64,000 nucleotides of DNA, taken from NCBI RefSeq assembly GCF_000970305.1, contig NZ_CP009517.1, forward strand, positions 2,170,001-2,234,000, given 5' to 3'. Under the pieces are notes generated by a model. That model did no database searches. It worked only from the letters and a program-made list of their open reading frames with translations, and was not told the origin of the DNA. The position numbers and the translations under genes are program-made. Position 1 is the stretch's first letter. Each line of letters starts with the position of its first letter. The stretch comes from Methanosarcina barkeri 3 (GTDB lineage Archaea > Halobacteriota > Methanosarcinia > Methanosarcinales > Methanosarcinaceae). Shown here one piece after another: positions 36,410-44,561 of this stretch.

Positions 36410-37357
36410 TTAAGCTTCGGTGCTATTATTGGCGCTGTTTTCAGGCATTCTTCCGGGGCACATTGGGAAATTACCTCCATGCTGCATCGGATCTTGTTCA
36501 GGACACATTCCAGGACCCATCCCAGGACACATTCCAGGCATTGCCTGTGAAGAGGATATAATTTCTTCCAGATCCACAAGGGACTCAGCTGCGTTGATAT
36601 TATCCATTAGAGTGGTAAGTTCCGTGATTTTGTTGTTTAGTTCTGTGACATTCTCATTGCTATCATTGGTTGTGTTTTCACTCTTGCTCACTTTAGCTTG
36701 AATGTGTTCGATTTCTTTTTCAATTGAGTCAACAGCCTGTGTCTTCATATGAGTTAATACAACTTCTTGCAATTCTGCTGCACTGGAGACTGCACTTACG
36801 TTAGTAGATAAATCTTCAAGCTCAGTTATCTGTTTACTTATCATCTCAGTTCTGTTTTCATCAGTAGTATTTTCCAGCTGCTTGTTAAGCGTTTCAGTCA
36901 TATTTCCGATTGAATTAACTATGTTGGTCTGGACATCAGTATAATTGTCATCGGTTACGTTTTCTACCTGATCAAGATTAAATAGTCCAGGCATTCCACA
37001 AGGTCCCCTATTCATTCTATCAGGTCCTCTGTGCTTCCCATCCGGTCCGCATCCGTCCACACATGTCTGACTGCGCAGAACTTGCTGAAGCTCGGAGGCA
37101 CTGGATGTTTCACTTACATTAGTATAGAAACTTTGAAGCTCAGTAATTTGTTCACTGATAGAATTAAGTATATTGGCCCTAATGTCGGTGAAGTTGTCTT
37201 CAGTTATGTTTTGCACAGGAGCAAACTTTGTACTGTTTTCTGCAGCATAGACTCCTGAAGGAAGAATACATAACACCATTAGTACCGTTGCAAAACGGGA
37301 AATTGATTTTAATGAGTTTGTTATCTTCATATTCTCATCCAATCTTGACTTATTCAT
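36410..37357 (-). CDS. Secreted coiled-coil protein with Met/Cys/His-rich segments
   Basis: A 315-residue protein of no recognised family. A signal peptide ends near residue 38 (FATVLMVLCILPSGVYA). Then come two related helical modules, NFTDIRANILNSISEQITEL near 55 and NYTDVQTNIVNSIGNMTETL near 137, each ending SSA(S/A)ELQ, rich in N-x-S/T sequons. The first module is followed by CVDGCGPDGKHRG and GPCGMPG, and the C-terminus by MCPGMGPGMCPEQDPMQHGG and FPMCPGRMP. The Met, Cys and His density suggests metal binding outside the cell. The ATG at 37357 is used; the ATG at 37330 gives a tighter signal peptide and is also plausible. Confidence 0.75.
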   Translation of the reverse strand: MNKSRLDENMKITNSLKSISRFATVLMVLCILPSGVYAAENSTKFAPVQNITEDNFTDIRANILNSISEQITELQSFYTNVSETSSASELQQVLRSQTCVDGCGPDGKHRGPDRMNRGPCGMPGLFNLDQVENVTDDNYTDVQTNIVNSIGNMTETLNKQLENTTDENRTEMISKQITELEDLSTNVSAVSSAAELQEVVLTHMKTQAVDSIEKEIEHIQAKVSKSENTTNDSNENVTELNNKITELTTLMDNINAAESLVDLEEIISSSQAMPGMCPGMGPGMCPEQDPMQHGGNFPMCPGRMPENSANNSTEA

Positions 37358-37791
37358 TGTTCCGTTTTTTGCAGGCTATCAACCTGCTGACAGCTTTGAA
37401 ATTAGCTGGCTTAAATATAAGCTTACTTCTCATGATAAAGAGATTAAAGAGAATCATTTTAAGAAAAAAGCTTTATTGAACCTTTAAACTCAGATTAAAC
37501 CTTAAAAAGCGAAACTAAAACTTATCGGAATCCTTAAAAACCGTACATAAAATGCAGATGATTATTGATTTATTTCAAATATTCTTCAGGGAACAAATAT
37601 GTTCCAAAACAGAAATATTCTAAAATACAAATATTTTAAGATAGAAACGTTTTAAAATAGAAAGGTACTAAGCTTCTTTGAGTAACTCGCCCGTATTTGA
37701 AGTAACTGAATAGAGAAATACTTATGCTCACACTTTAAACAGCGAGCCTCAATCTTTTTATACAGACGTACTCAGATACTCAACATTAATC
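37358..37791. other. Spacer, no gene seen
   Basis: About 430 bp between the GT4 stop and the secreted-protein start. Contains repeats of AAATATTTTAAGATAGAAACG type near 37600-37660. No gene. Confidence 0.4.
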
Positions 37792-38955
37792 TTACTTTAT
37801 ACATGCTTCAAACATTAACTGAACATTTGTAATTATTTCTTCCCAGTCATAGTTGTCAGCTTTCCGCAATGCGGCTTCCGAAGCTTTTTTACTTCTTGAA
37901 GTATTCCCAATTACTTTTATCACGGCTTTTGCAATCTCCCTCTCATCAAGTTCTACAACAAACCCGTCAACTCCATTTTCAACAAGTCCCTGTGCGGCAT
38001 TATACTTTGCTCTGACCGTCACCACAGGTATTCCGCAGGCAAACGCCTCGATAACTACCATTCCGAACCCTTCACGGCTTGAAGGCAGTACAAGCATCTT
38101 TGAAGCCTTGATCTTTCCGATTAATGTCCCATACTCCTGAAAGCCTGCAAACTCGATATTTTCGTAAACTCCGGTTTTCTTTGCTAGTTCCACCAGTGCT
38201 AACTTTTCAGGTCCGTCCCCAACAATACAGCACCTGAGATATGGAAAATCGGCTTTAAGAAAAGCTACAGCTTTAATCAGCAGGTCAACATTTTTTTCCC
38301 TTATAAGACGGCCTGCAAAAATGAGATCATAAGCTTTACATTCAAGACTCATAGGGTTCTTTCCCCAGTTGGGCTCAATCCCGGAGATATTTTTAAGATC
38401 GATACCGTTAGAGATAACCGTGATTCTTTCTTCAGGCACACCGAGTCCCTCAAGTCTATCCTTTGTCCACTTCGAGACCGCAATATTATTCCTTGATAGC
38501 TTGGAGACTGCCTTCTCAACTAGCAGTCCAAAAATCCCTGCCCTCCCTAAATATTCATACCAGTAGTCATCCCATACCTCGTGCCAGGTAAATACTGAAG
38601 GTACTTTTTCGAAGATTGAGACAGCTTTTACGGTAAAACAGGAAAAATAGGGAAAGACACTCACATCTATAAGGTCAAAGTTTTCTTTCCTTAGCGCAGG
38701 GAACAACTTCATAGCGAAGATTATTGCCTCGGAAATCGAGCGTCTACCATTGACATACAGGTTTCGAGCTTTACAGACACCGTGAAGGGTCATACCTTCA
38801 TATTCAAAGGTATCTTCTCCTTCCCACCACTTGACCCCAAAAATGTGTACTTCATGTCCCCTGGCTGAGAGACGCTTTCCCAGTTCATGGATGCGCATTT
38901 CCGCACCGCCCTTGACCCATGGATAAACAGCATCGTACACAAAAGCGATTTTCAT
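37792..38955 (-). CDS. GT4 glycosyltransferase
   Basis: A 387-residue GT-B glycosyltransferase with nearly textbook motifs: MKIAFVYDAVYPWVKGGAEM at the start, WHEVWDDYW, AVSKWTKDRLEGLGV, TVISNGIDLKNI, LIFAGRLIREKNVDLLIKA, CIVGDGPEKLAL and LPSSREGFGMVVIEAFACG with both donor-site Glu residues. It starts 8 bp after the GT2 stop at 38964, so the two are co-transcribed and probably act on the same lipid-linked intermediate. Confidence 0.95.
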   Translation of the reverse strand: MKIAFVYDAVYPWVKGGAEMRIHELGKRLSARGHEVHIFGVKWWEGEDTFEYEGMTLHGVCKARNLYVNGRRSISEAIIFAMKLFPALRKENFDLIDVSVFPYFSCFTVKAVSIFEKVPSVFTWHEVWDDYWYEYLGRAGIFGLLVEKAVSKLSRNNIAVSKWTKDRLEGLGVPEERITVISNGIDLKNISGIEPNWGKNPMSLECKAYDLIFAGRLIREKNVDLLIKAVAFLKADFPYLRCCIVGDGPEKLALVELAKKTGVYENIEFAGFQEYGTLIGKIKASKMLVLPSSREGFGMVVIEAFACGIPVVTVRAKYNAAQGLVENGVDGFVVELDEREIAKAVIKVIGNTSRSKKASEAALRKADNYDWEEIITNVQLMFEACIK

Positions 38956-38963
38956 TGCACCAC

Positions 38964-40094
38964 TTACCAGTCAGTATCCACCTCAAGGAGCATTACACTC
39001 AGGATAATTGCCGAAAAAATCATCTGAAGGCCAATAAAGGCAAACACCATTGAAATAACTGCACTTTTCACTTCCGAAAGAGAGCCGTATCCTGAGCTGA
39101 TCCAGGTGTACACTACTTTCAGCCCAAGCAGGAGGCCTGCAACAAGTATGATTGAACCTGCAAACAGCTCTTTTTCAAGAGAATGGTAATTCAACCATTT
39201 TGTAGTGTTTCCCTTATTATTAGGGTACATCCCGCGGATAAGACCATACGTTTTCAAATAACCGCCAGTAGAGAGAGCCTGTCCTCCGAGAATCAAAAGC
39301 ATACACCCTAAAATGAAGGAATGAAACCTGTTTTCTGCCACATCTCCGGTAAGAAGGAGAGAGCCAGTTATCAGAACTCCAAGGACGAAAACCACAGCTC
39401 CAGGTAGAAAAAGAAAAGGTAAAGGGCGATATAGCATCATAAACCTTATATGCCGCCAGCCGTCCTGAAAAGAACGAAGTTTGGAGGGAGCCCGGCGTGA
39501 GTAGTAAGTTATGGGGACTTCTTTTATTCTCAACCCGCATTTTGCGGCTTCAATTACCATCTCGGATGCAAGTTCCATGCCGTGAGTTTTAAGGTTCATT
39601 TTCTCAAGGGCTTCTTTTGTAAAAGCCCTCATCCCACAGTGAGCGTCTGAAATTCTCGTTCCGAAAAGAAGATTGAGTATTGCCGTCAGGAAAGGATTGC
39701 CTATATACTGATGCAGCCAGGGCATAGCTCCTTTTTTGATATCACCTTTAAGCCTGGTACCCATTATAAAATCCGCTTCTCCTGCCATAAGAGGATCCAG
39801 GAACTTATCAAGCTCAAGCAGGTCATAGGTATTATCGGCATCGGCAATAGCAATATAGTCTCCTTTTGCTTCGGCCAGCCCTTTTAGATAAGCGTTTCCA
39901 TAACCTTTTATCGGGCCTATTACCTTTGCACCCATTGAAGCTGCAATTTCTGCGGTCCTGTCTGACGAGTTGTCAGCAACTATTATCTCTCCTTCTATAC
40001 CATATTTTTTGAATATAGACTGAGCTTTCTCTATGCAAATTCGGATGGTTTCTTCTTCATTCATGGAAGGCATTACGATAGAAAGAGAAGGCAT
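38964..40094 (-). CDS. Polyprenyl-phosphate GT2 with four membrane helices
   Basis: A 376-residue GT2 starting MPSLSIVMPSMNEEETIRIC, with DNSSDRTAEIA near 46, ADADNTYDLLEL near 89 in place of the usual DxD, and SDAHCGMRAFTKEALEK. The C-terminal third has about four helices from residue 225 on. This is the long archaeal variant of dolichyl-phosphate sugar synthase-like proteins. ATG at 40094 is preferred; GTG at 40112 adds six residues. It forms a two-gene operon with the GT4 downstream. Confidence 0.9.
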   Translation of the reverse strand: MPSLSIVMPSMNEEETIRICIEKAQSIFKKYGIEGEIIVADNSSDRTAEIAASMGAKVIGPIKGYGNAYLKGLAEAKGDYIAIADADNTYDLLELDKFLDPLMAGEADFIMGTRLKGDIKKGAMPWLHQYIGNPFLTAILNLLFGTRISDAHCGMRAFTKEALEKMNLKTHGMELASEMVIEAAKCGLRIKEVPITYYSRRAPSKLRSFQDGWRHIRFMMLYRPLPFLFLPGAVVFVLGVLITGSLLLTGDVAENRFHSFILGCMLLILGGQALSTGGYLKTYGLIRGMYPNNKGNTTKWLNYHSLEKELFAGSIILVAGLLLGLKVVYTWISSGYGSLSEVKSAVISMVFAFIGLQMIFSAIILSVMLLEVDTDW

Positions 40095-40112
40095 GTCCAG
40101 CTTATAAAGCAC

Positions 40113-40417
40113 TATAGCCTAATAACTATTTTGATACGTTTTATTCTCAGGAATTTGTACTCCTCTTTAGTTCTCAAAACACCCTCAACAGGTTAAAGAA
40201 CAAAACAGGGAATAAACCAGGAAATAAACTAAGAAATCGGATCAGGAAATCACGAGTACGGAGCCAGGGAAAAAATTTAACTCCTGCTAATAAGCTATAT
40301 AAGGTATCAGAAAATTATTTTTAAGAAGGGACCCGGATTTTTCCGGAATTGTCAATTCACTTCATGTATAGTTAAGGCGTTTTACTTACTTTTAATTGGC
40401 TTTAACGGGGGATTTTA
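40113..40417. other. Spacer with WrbA promoter
   Basis: About 300 bp between divergent genes. The TATA box at 40295 is the main feature; no gene seen. Confidence 0.5.
40295..40303 (+). promoter_or_regulatory. Putative TATA box for wrbA
   Basis: CTATATAAG matches the archaeal TATA box. It lies about 120 nt before the wrbA ATG, implying a leader of about 90 nt. Confidence 0.45.
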
Positions 40418-41047
40418 ATGGTTAAGGTAAACGTGATATTTCACAGTATTCATGGTCACATATATAAAATGGCAGAAGCTATAGCTGATGGAGCCAGAGA
40501 AGTCAAAGGAGCTGAAGTAGAGATTTATCAGGTACCTGAAACCCTGCCTTACGAAGTCCTGGAAAAAATGGGAGCAATCGAAACAAAAAATCTTTTTGCT
40601 CATATTCCCGTGGTTACCAGGAGTATGTATGAAGATGTATTTGCAGGAGCAGATGCCCTTATATTCGGGACACCTACGCGCTATGGAAATATGACTGCTC
40701 AGATGCGTACAGTTTTTGACGGCCTTGGAGGGCTCTGGAGCAGAGATGCTCTTGTTGGAAAAGTAGGAAGTGTCTTTACATCAAGTGGGACACAGCATGG
40801 AGGCCAGGAATCTACAATTCTCACAACACATGTTACCCTTCTCCATCTCGGAATGATCATTGTCGGGCTTCCGTATTCAGAAAAACGTCAAAGAAGAATG
40901 GATGAAGTTACAGGAGGTAGCCCGTACGGAGCTTCAACGATTGCAGGAGCAGATGAAAACCGCCAGCCTTCTGAAAATGAACTGGCAATGGCCCGTTATC
41001 AGGGTAGATATGTAACTCAAATCGCAAAAAAACTCGCTGGAAGATAA
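40418..41047 (+). CDS. wrbA: WrbA-type NAD(P)H:quinone oxidoreductase
   Basis: FMN-binding flavodoxin-fold quinone reductase, 209 residues, the usual length. Signatures are VNVIFHSIHGHIYKMAEAI for the FMN phosphate loop, GTPTRYGNMTAQMR near 85-98, GKVGSVFTSSGTQHGGQE near 117, and MDEVTGGSPYGASTIAG near 163. It reduces quinone-like compounds in two-electron steps and is linked to oxidative-stress defence. GGGGG lies 8 nt before the ATG. It is monocistronic and unrelated to the glycan locus. Confidence 0.96.
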   Translation: MVKVNVIFHSIHGHIYKMAEAIADGAREVKGAEVEIYQVPETLPYEVLEKMGAIETKNLFAHIPVVTRSMYEDVFAGADALIFGTPTRYGNMTAQMRTVFDGLGGLWSRDALVGKVGSVFTSSGTQHGGQESTILTTHVTLLHLGMIIVGLPYSEKRQRRMDEVTGGSPYGASTIAGADENRQPSENELAMARYQGRYVTQIAKKLAGR

Positions 41048-41133
41048 AGGAATTGTAAAAATAAAAAGATTGGAAAACATTTTCCTTTTAAGGATGTTCT
41101 CCGCATTTTTAGTTTTTTTCACATTACAAACGT

Positions 41134-41289
41134 TCAACTAAAGCTTGGAAAAGTCATACCTCTGGATTCAACTTTACTCTGGGCTTTTATCAGGCATGCC
41201 AAAGTACAGTAAGTTGCTTTTTCCTCAGCCTTTTCAAGAACAAAGAACTCTTTCCCACACATGGGACATATTTTTTTTACGTAAGACAT
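41134..41289 (-). CDS. Small zinc-finger protein (51 aa)
   Basis: A 51-residue ORF beginning MSYVKKICPMCGKEFFVLEK, with CPMC at about 8-11 and YCTLAC near 27-31, a small treble-clef or ribbon zinc site. It faces wrbA tail to tail. No strong ribosome-binding site (GAGAATGAG lies upstream). Function unknown; coding potential is inferred from the paired cysteine motifs. Confidence 0.5.
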   Translation of the reverse strand: MSYVKKICPMCGKEFFVLEKAEEKATYCTLACLIKAQSKVESRGMTFPSFS

Positions 41290-41893
41290 TGTAAACACTC
41301 ATTCTCTGTAGTGAGTGATTTTTTAATATTCGTTTTTAAGGCATTTATTAAAATAGCACAATAAAATATAAACTTTCTTATTTAGATTATATATATTTAT
41401 AATAAGAAATTAAACTCGTTTACCGGACGAATTAAGAGATCTTGATCAAAACCGGGATAAGGAAAAGACTATTTTAAGAAAGAAGTTGTATTAAAATTGA
41501 ATAATCTTTAGAATTAGATCATAAATACTATACTAAGAAATAAATTTAGGATTGCAGATTGCAAAAAACAGAACCTTATGCAACAATTTTAGGCTAGCCT
41601 GCCAAAATCATAGAAGCTAAAAGGTTCCTGAAAATAGAAAAAAATGACTTTCAAATCTGACAAAACAAGGTCATTATGCCATTTTTGTCAGATTTGGTTC
41701 TGTTCTACTGTAAATATTTATATTTGGTTATAGGAAGAACCAGCGATATAGGTTTTTAATGGAATTGGGTATATCTTTTTGTTTTGTGTTCTTCCTTACT
41801 CTAACTTAGATTAACTCTTTGCTCAAATATTTAGATAAGCCTTTACCTGATATAGCTGTAGTTATTTCCGTACTTGCTACTATTGACTATGTT
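41290..41893. other. Spacer with strong hairpin
   Basis: About 600 bp between two minus-strand genes; see the hairpin at 41652-41696. CAGAACC-type ends near 41570 and 41700 may be an old insertion remnant. No gene seen. Confidence 0.4.
41652..41696. other. 14 bp perfect inverted repeat
   Basis: CAAATCTGACAAAA and TTTTGTCAGATTTG are perfect inverted arms around a 17 nt loop. It is downstream of the PKD protein gene (minus strand), where it could end transcription or protect the RNA 3' end. Confidence 0.65.
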
Positions 41894-43198
41894 TTATCTT
41901 CTTCTGTAGAGTGCCACTCCAAGAAGTCCGATTACTCCATAAATCATTTCAAATCCAGGAGACTTTTCGTTTCCAGTTCCAGAGGCGTTTGAGCTTTGTG
42001 CCTGCTCAGGCGTCTGTTCATCAGTGTTTGCTTCCGTACTTTCGTTATCCTGTTCAAAGCCCTGAGTTTCAGGTTCGGACTGTGTTTCATTCATAGCTTC
42101 TGTTACATTGCTTTGAAGTTCAGGAGAAGCACTTAAGTTATCACTAACGTTTGTTGCTGTACTGTTATTTTGATCAATACCAGTAGATTCAGACTCAGTT
42201 CCACTCATATGTATTACTGTACCAGAAGTACCGGTATTACTGCTGCTGATACCAACACCGCCACTACTACTGCTGCTGTGATGGTGGTGGCTGCTGCTAC
42301 TGCTGCTACTACTGCTGCTACTACTGCTACTGCTACTACTGCTGCTGTCATCGTTAGCAATAGCTTCTTCCGTTACGTTTACCACATGAACTTTTGAGAG
42401 AGATCCAACTTCGTTGCTTGCCGTGAGTGTTACTGTATAGTTTCCTGCTGTGGAATAAGTGTGTGCTGGGCTCTCATCTTCTGAAGTGTCCCCGTCTCCG
42501 AAGTCCCAGACCCATTCGGTTGCGTTTTGGGATAAATCCGTAAACTGCACAGAGCCACTTGAATTATCTGCACTAAAGTCAACCATAGGAAGACCGTTGT
42601 GTACGGATATTTCTTGAGTTTTTGCGCTCCAACCGTTTGAATTGTTTACTGCAAGGATAACAGTATAATCTCCATCAGCAGAGTAATTATAAGTTGGGTT
42701 CCTCTCTGTCGAAACATTTCCGTCCCCAAACTTCCAGTACCAGGAAGTTGCATTTGTACTGTTATCGGTAAATGATACATTCAACGGTGCACTTCCGTAA
42801 GTGGGAGATGCAGTGAAATCTGCAGTTGGTGTGCTTGAGTTACCCATGTTGGCTGTTACATAGGCAACCTTTGTAAGTGAGTCGTTTCCTTCAGGTCCCC
42901 ATGCGACCAGTGTAACATTGTAAACACCAGGTTTTTTAAAATAATGACCGGTTGTAACGTTTTCACTACCGGTTCCTTTGCTGTAAGTAGTGTTTTCTGT
43001 CACTACATTTTCAAATACAAACTTCCAATCAGTAACGTTCCCGGTGACATCACCAGTAAATCTGGTATTTAAAGTAACAGTTCCATTTGTAATGTTAGAA
43101 GAAAAGTCATTAACTTGTACATTGCCTTCTGCTAAAGTTGTGGGCACTAAAAGTGTTACTAATACTAGTAAAACCATAGGCAAGAGAATTTTTTTCAT
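41894..43198 (-). CDS. PKD-domain surface protein with PGF-type sorting tail
   Basis: A 434-residue exported protein. A signal peptide ends near residue 23. Three PKD-like beta-sandwich modules follow: about 28-116 (diverged), 125-200 (SWYWKFGDGNVST) and 205-275 (EWVWDFGDGDTSE). Next is a pure serine tract of about 19 residues near 285-303, four His and more Ser, then an acidic Glu/Gln/Thr-rich linker. The C-terminus, SPGFEMIYGVIGLLGVALYR, is a PGF motif, helix and basic end, the form processed by archaeosortase. Expected to be a lipid-anchored or S-layer-associated adhesion or structural protein. Many N-x-S/T sequons suggest N-glycosylation by enzymes like those encoded nearby. Confidence 0.92.
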   Translation of the reverse strand: MKKILLPMVLLVLVTLLVPTTLAEGNVQVNDFSSNITNGTVTLNTRFTGDVTGNVTDWKFVFENVVTENTTYSKGTGSENVTTGHYFKKPGVYNVTLVAWGPEGNDSLTKVAYVTANMGNSSTPTADFTASPTYGSAPLNVSFTDNSTNATSWYWKFGDGNVSTERNPTYNYSADGDYTVILAVNNSNGWSAKTQEISVHNGLPMVDFSADNSSGSVQFTDLSQNATEWVWDFGDGDTSEDESPAHTYSTAGNYTVTLTASNEVGSLSKVHVVNVTEEAIANDDSSSSSSSSSSSSSSSSSSSHHHHSSSSSGGVGISSSNTGTSGTVIHMSGTESESTGIDQNNSTATNVSDNLSASPELQSNVTEAMNETQSEPETQGFEQDNESTEANTDEQTPEQAQSSNASGTGNEKSPGFEMIYGVIGLLGVALYRRR

Positions 43199-43381
43199 AT
43201 CGAGTTCTCCTCAGGACTAGTGCACTTGATGTGCAAAATAAAGCAAGAGCAAATTTATCCTGAACACTTGGTTCATACAGCTTGAAGATTTATGCCGCTT
43301 ATTTTATCTCAGTTGCTTAAGTCCCATTTTTCTTAAATTGTCTACCGGCTATTTGCCGTTTGACAGTTCCAAAATTGACTG

Positions 43382-43394
43382 ACTTATATATAAA
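43382..43394 (-). promoter_or_regulatory. Putative TATA box for PKD surface protein
   Basis: ACTTATATATAAA (TTTATATATAAGT on the minus strand) lies about 185 nt upstream of the PKD gene start. A plausible archaeal promoter with a long leader. Confidence 0.4.
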
Positions 43395-44243
43395 GCTATT
43401 TTTTAGAGTATTCAAAAATAATTCAATTTATAAAAATTATTTAGACTTTTTTAAGAAATTAACAGGATTTACAAGATTTTTTTAGTAAAATTACAATTTT
43501 AATTGATTAATTAGCAATTTAGGAATTTAATTAACTTTCAATTTAAGTTTATAGCTTTATTAGTCCTTTTTTTAAAGGCAAGATACAGTATAATATAAAA
43601 AACCGGATCAGGAGGTACAGTTTTAAAAAAACAAATTAAAAATATAAAACTTTAGTTTAGTTCGCATCTTATATTAAGGATGAATTGAGGCCACTATTTT
43701 AAAAATTAGATTTTAAAAGCGAAATTCTGAAAGAAGAGCTTTCTAAATATCATTAATGCTAAAAATAAATTATATTAGCGTTTGGTTTTAATCCTTTAAC
43801 TCAAAATCCCAATGACTTAAAAATGTAAAAAAGTTACTTTTAAAAAACTGTGAATTTTCTAAAGAAGTGAATATTCCACTGTCCTCTATATTTCGCCAAT
43901 TCATATTACAGTAGTTTAACAGAGACTAAATTTGCTGTTTGCAGTTACTGAAGAATCCAGGGATGAAGTATCTTTTGGTACTGTACTTTTTTGGTAATTT
44001 CCTGAATATTTTTATCTAAAATTTTGGCCAATTAAAACTAATTATAAGCCTCACTTCCTTTTTCGTTCTTACGAAATTACTAAAGAGTACATTTTACCTA
44101 TCTCAATCGAATGCCCCACAACTTATTGCTAGGTGAATCATTACAACTTTGATAGAATAACTGAGTATACCCAGAAAGTGAATAAACAATTTTGTTACTT
44201 GCAAAGAGGCTTACCAGCTTCACGTACTGATTCAAACTGCAAA

Positions 44244-44363
44244 TGAGCATGAAATTTTAAAGGATAAGTAATCACGACATTTTAAAGGATAAATGAGCAT
44301 GAAATTTTAAAGGATAAACGAGAAGATATTTTTAAGGCTGAACGAGCACGTACTTTTTAAGGC
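44244..44363. repeat. Tandem repeat array, about 27-31 bp unit
   Basis: Four to five imperfect units based on GAGCATGAAATTTTAAAGGA (later units GAGCACGTACTTTTTAAGGC) upstream of the glucoamylase gene. Unit sequences diverge progressively along the array. Confidence 0.75.
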
Positions 44364-44561
44364 TAAAATCCGGTTCTTGCTAAAATATTCCGTACCAATC
44401 TATTTTAGGTAATATAGTCATTTTTGTAATGGTTATATAAAAAAGAGAATTCAACAAGGTAGAGCCATTATAACATACTTTGGTAACCTGAGCTGAAGCT
44501 TAAATTTCTGAGTTATATAGTTTATAGTTCATGAAAACTAAAGAAGCAGGGGGTATCCGGA

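Larger units (their letters stand above)
43199..44561. other. Long gene-free spacer
   Basis: About 1.36 kb between divergent PKD and glucoamylase genes. It holds a TATA box at 43382 and the repeat array at 44244-44363, and a TATA-like GTTATATAAAAAAG near 44432. No RNA gene or ORF was recognised. Confidence 0.5.

Noticed and set aside
41570-41710. IS6-type element with CAGAACC ends
   Set aside because: Only short, imperfect ends are visible and the strong hairpin inside explains the symmetry.
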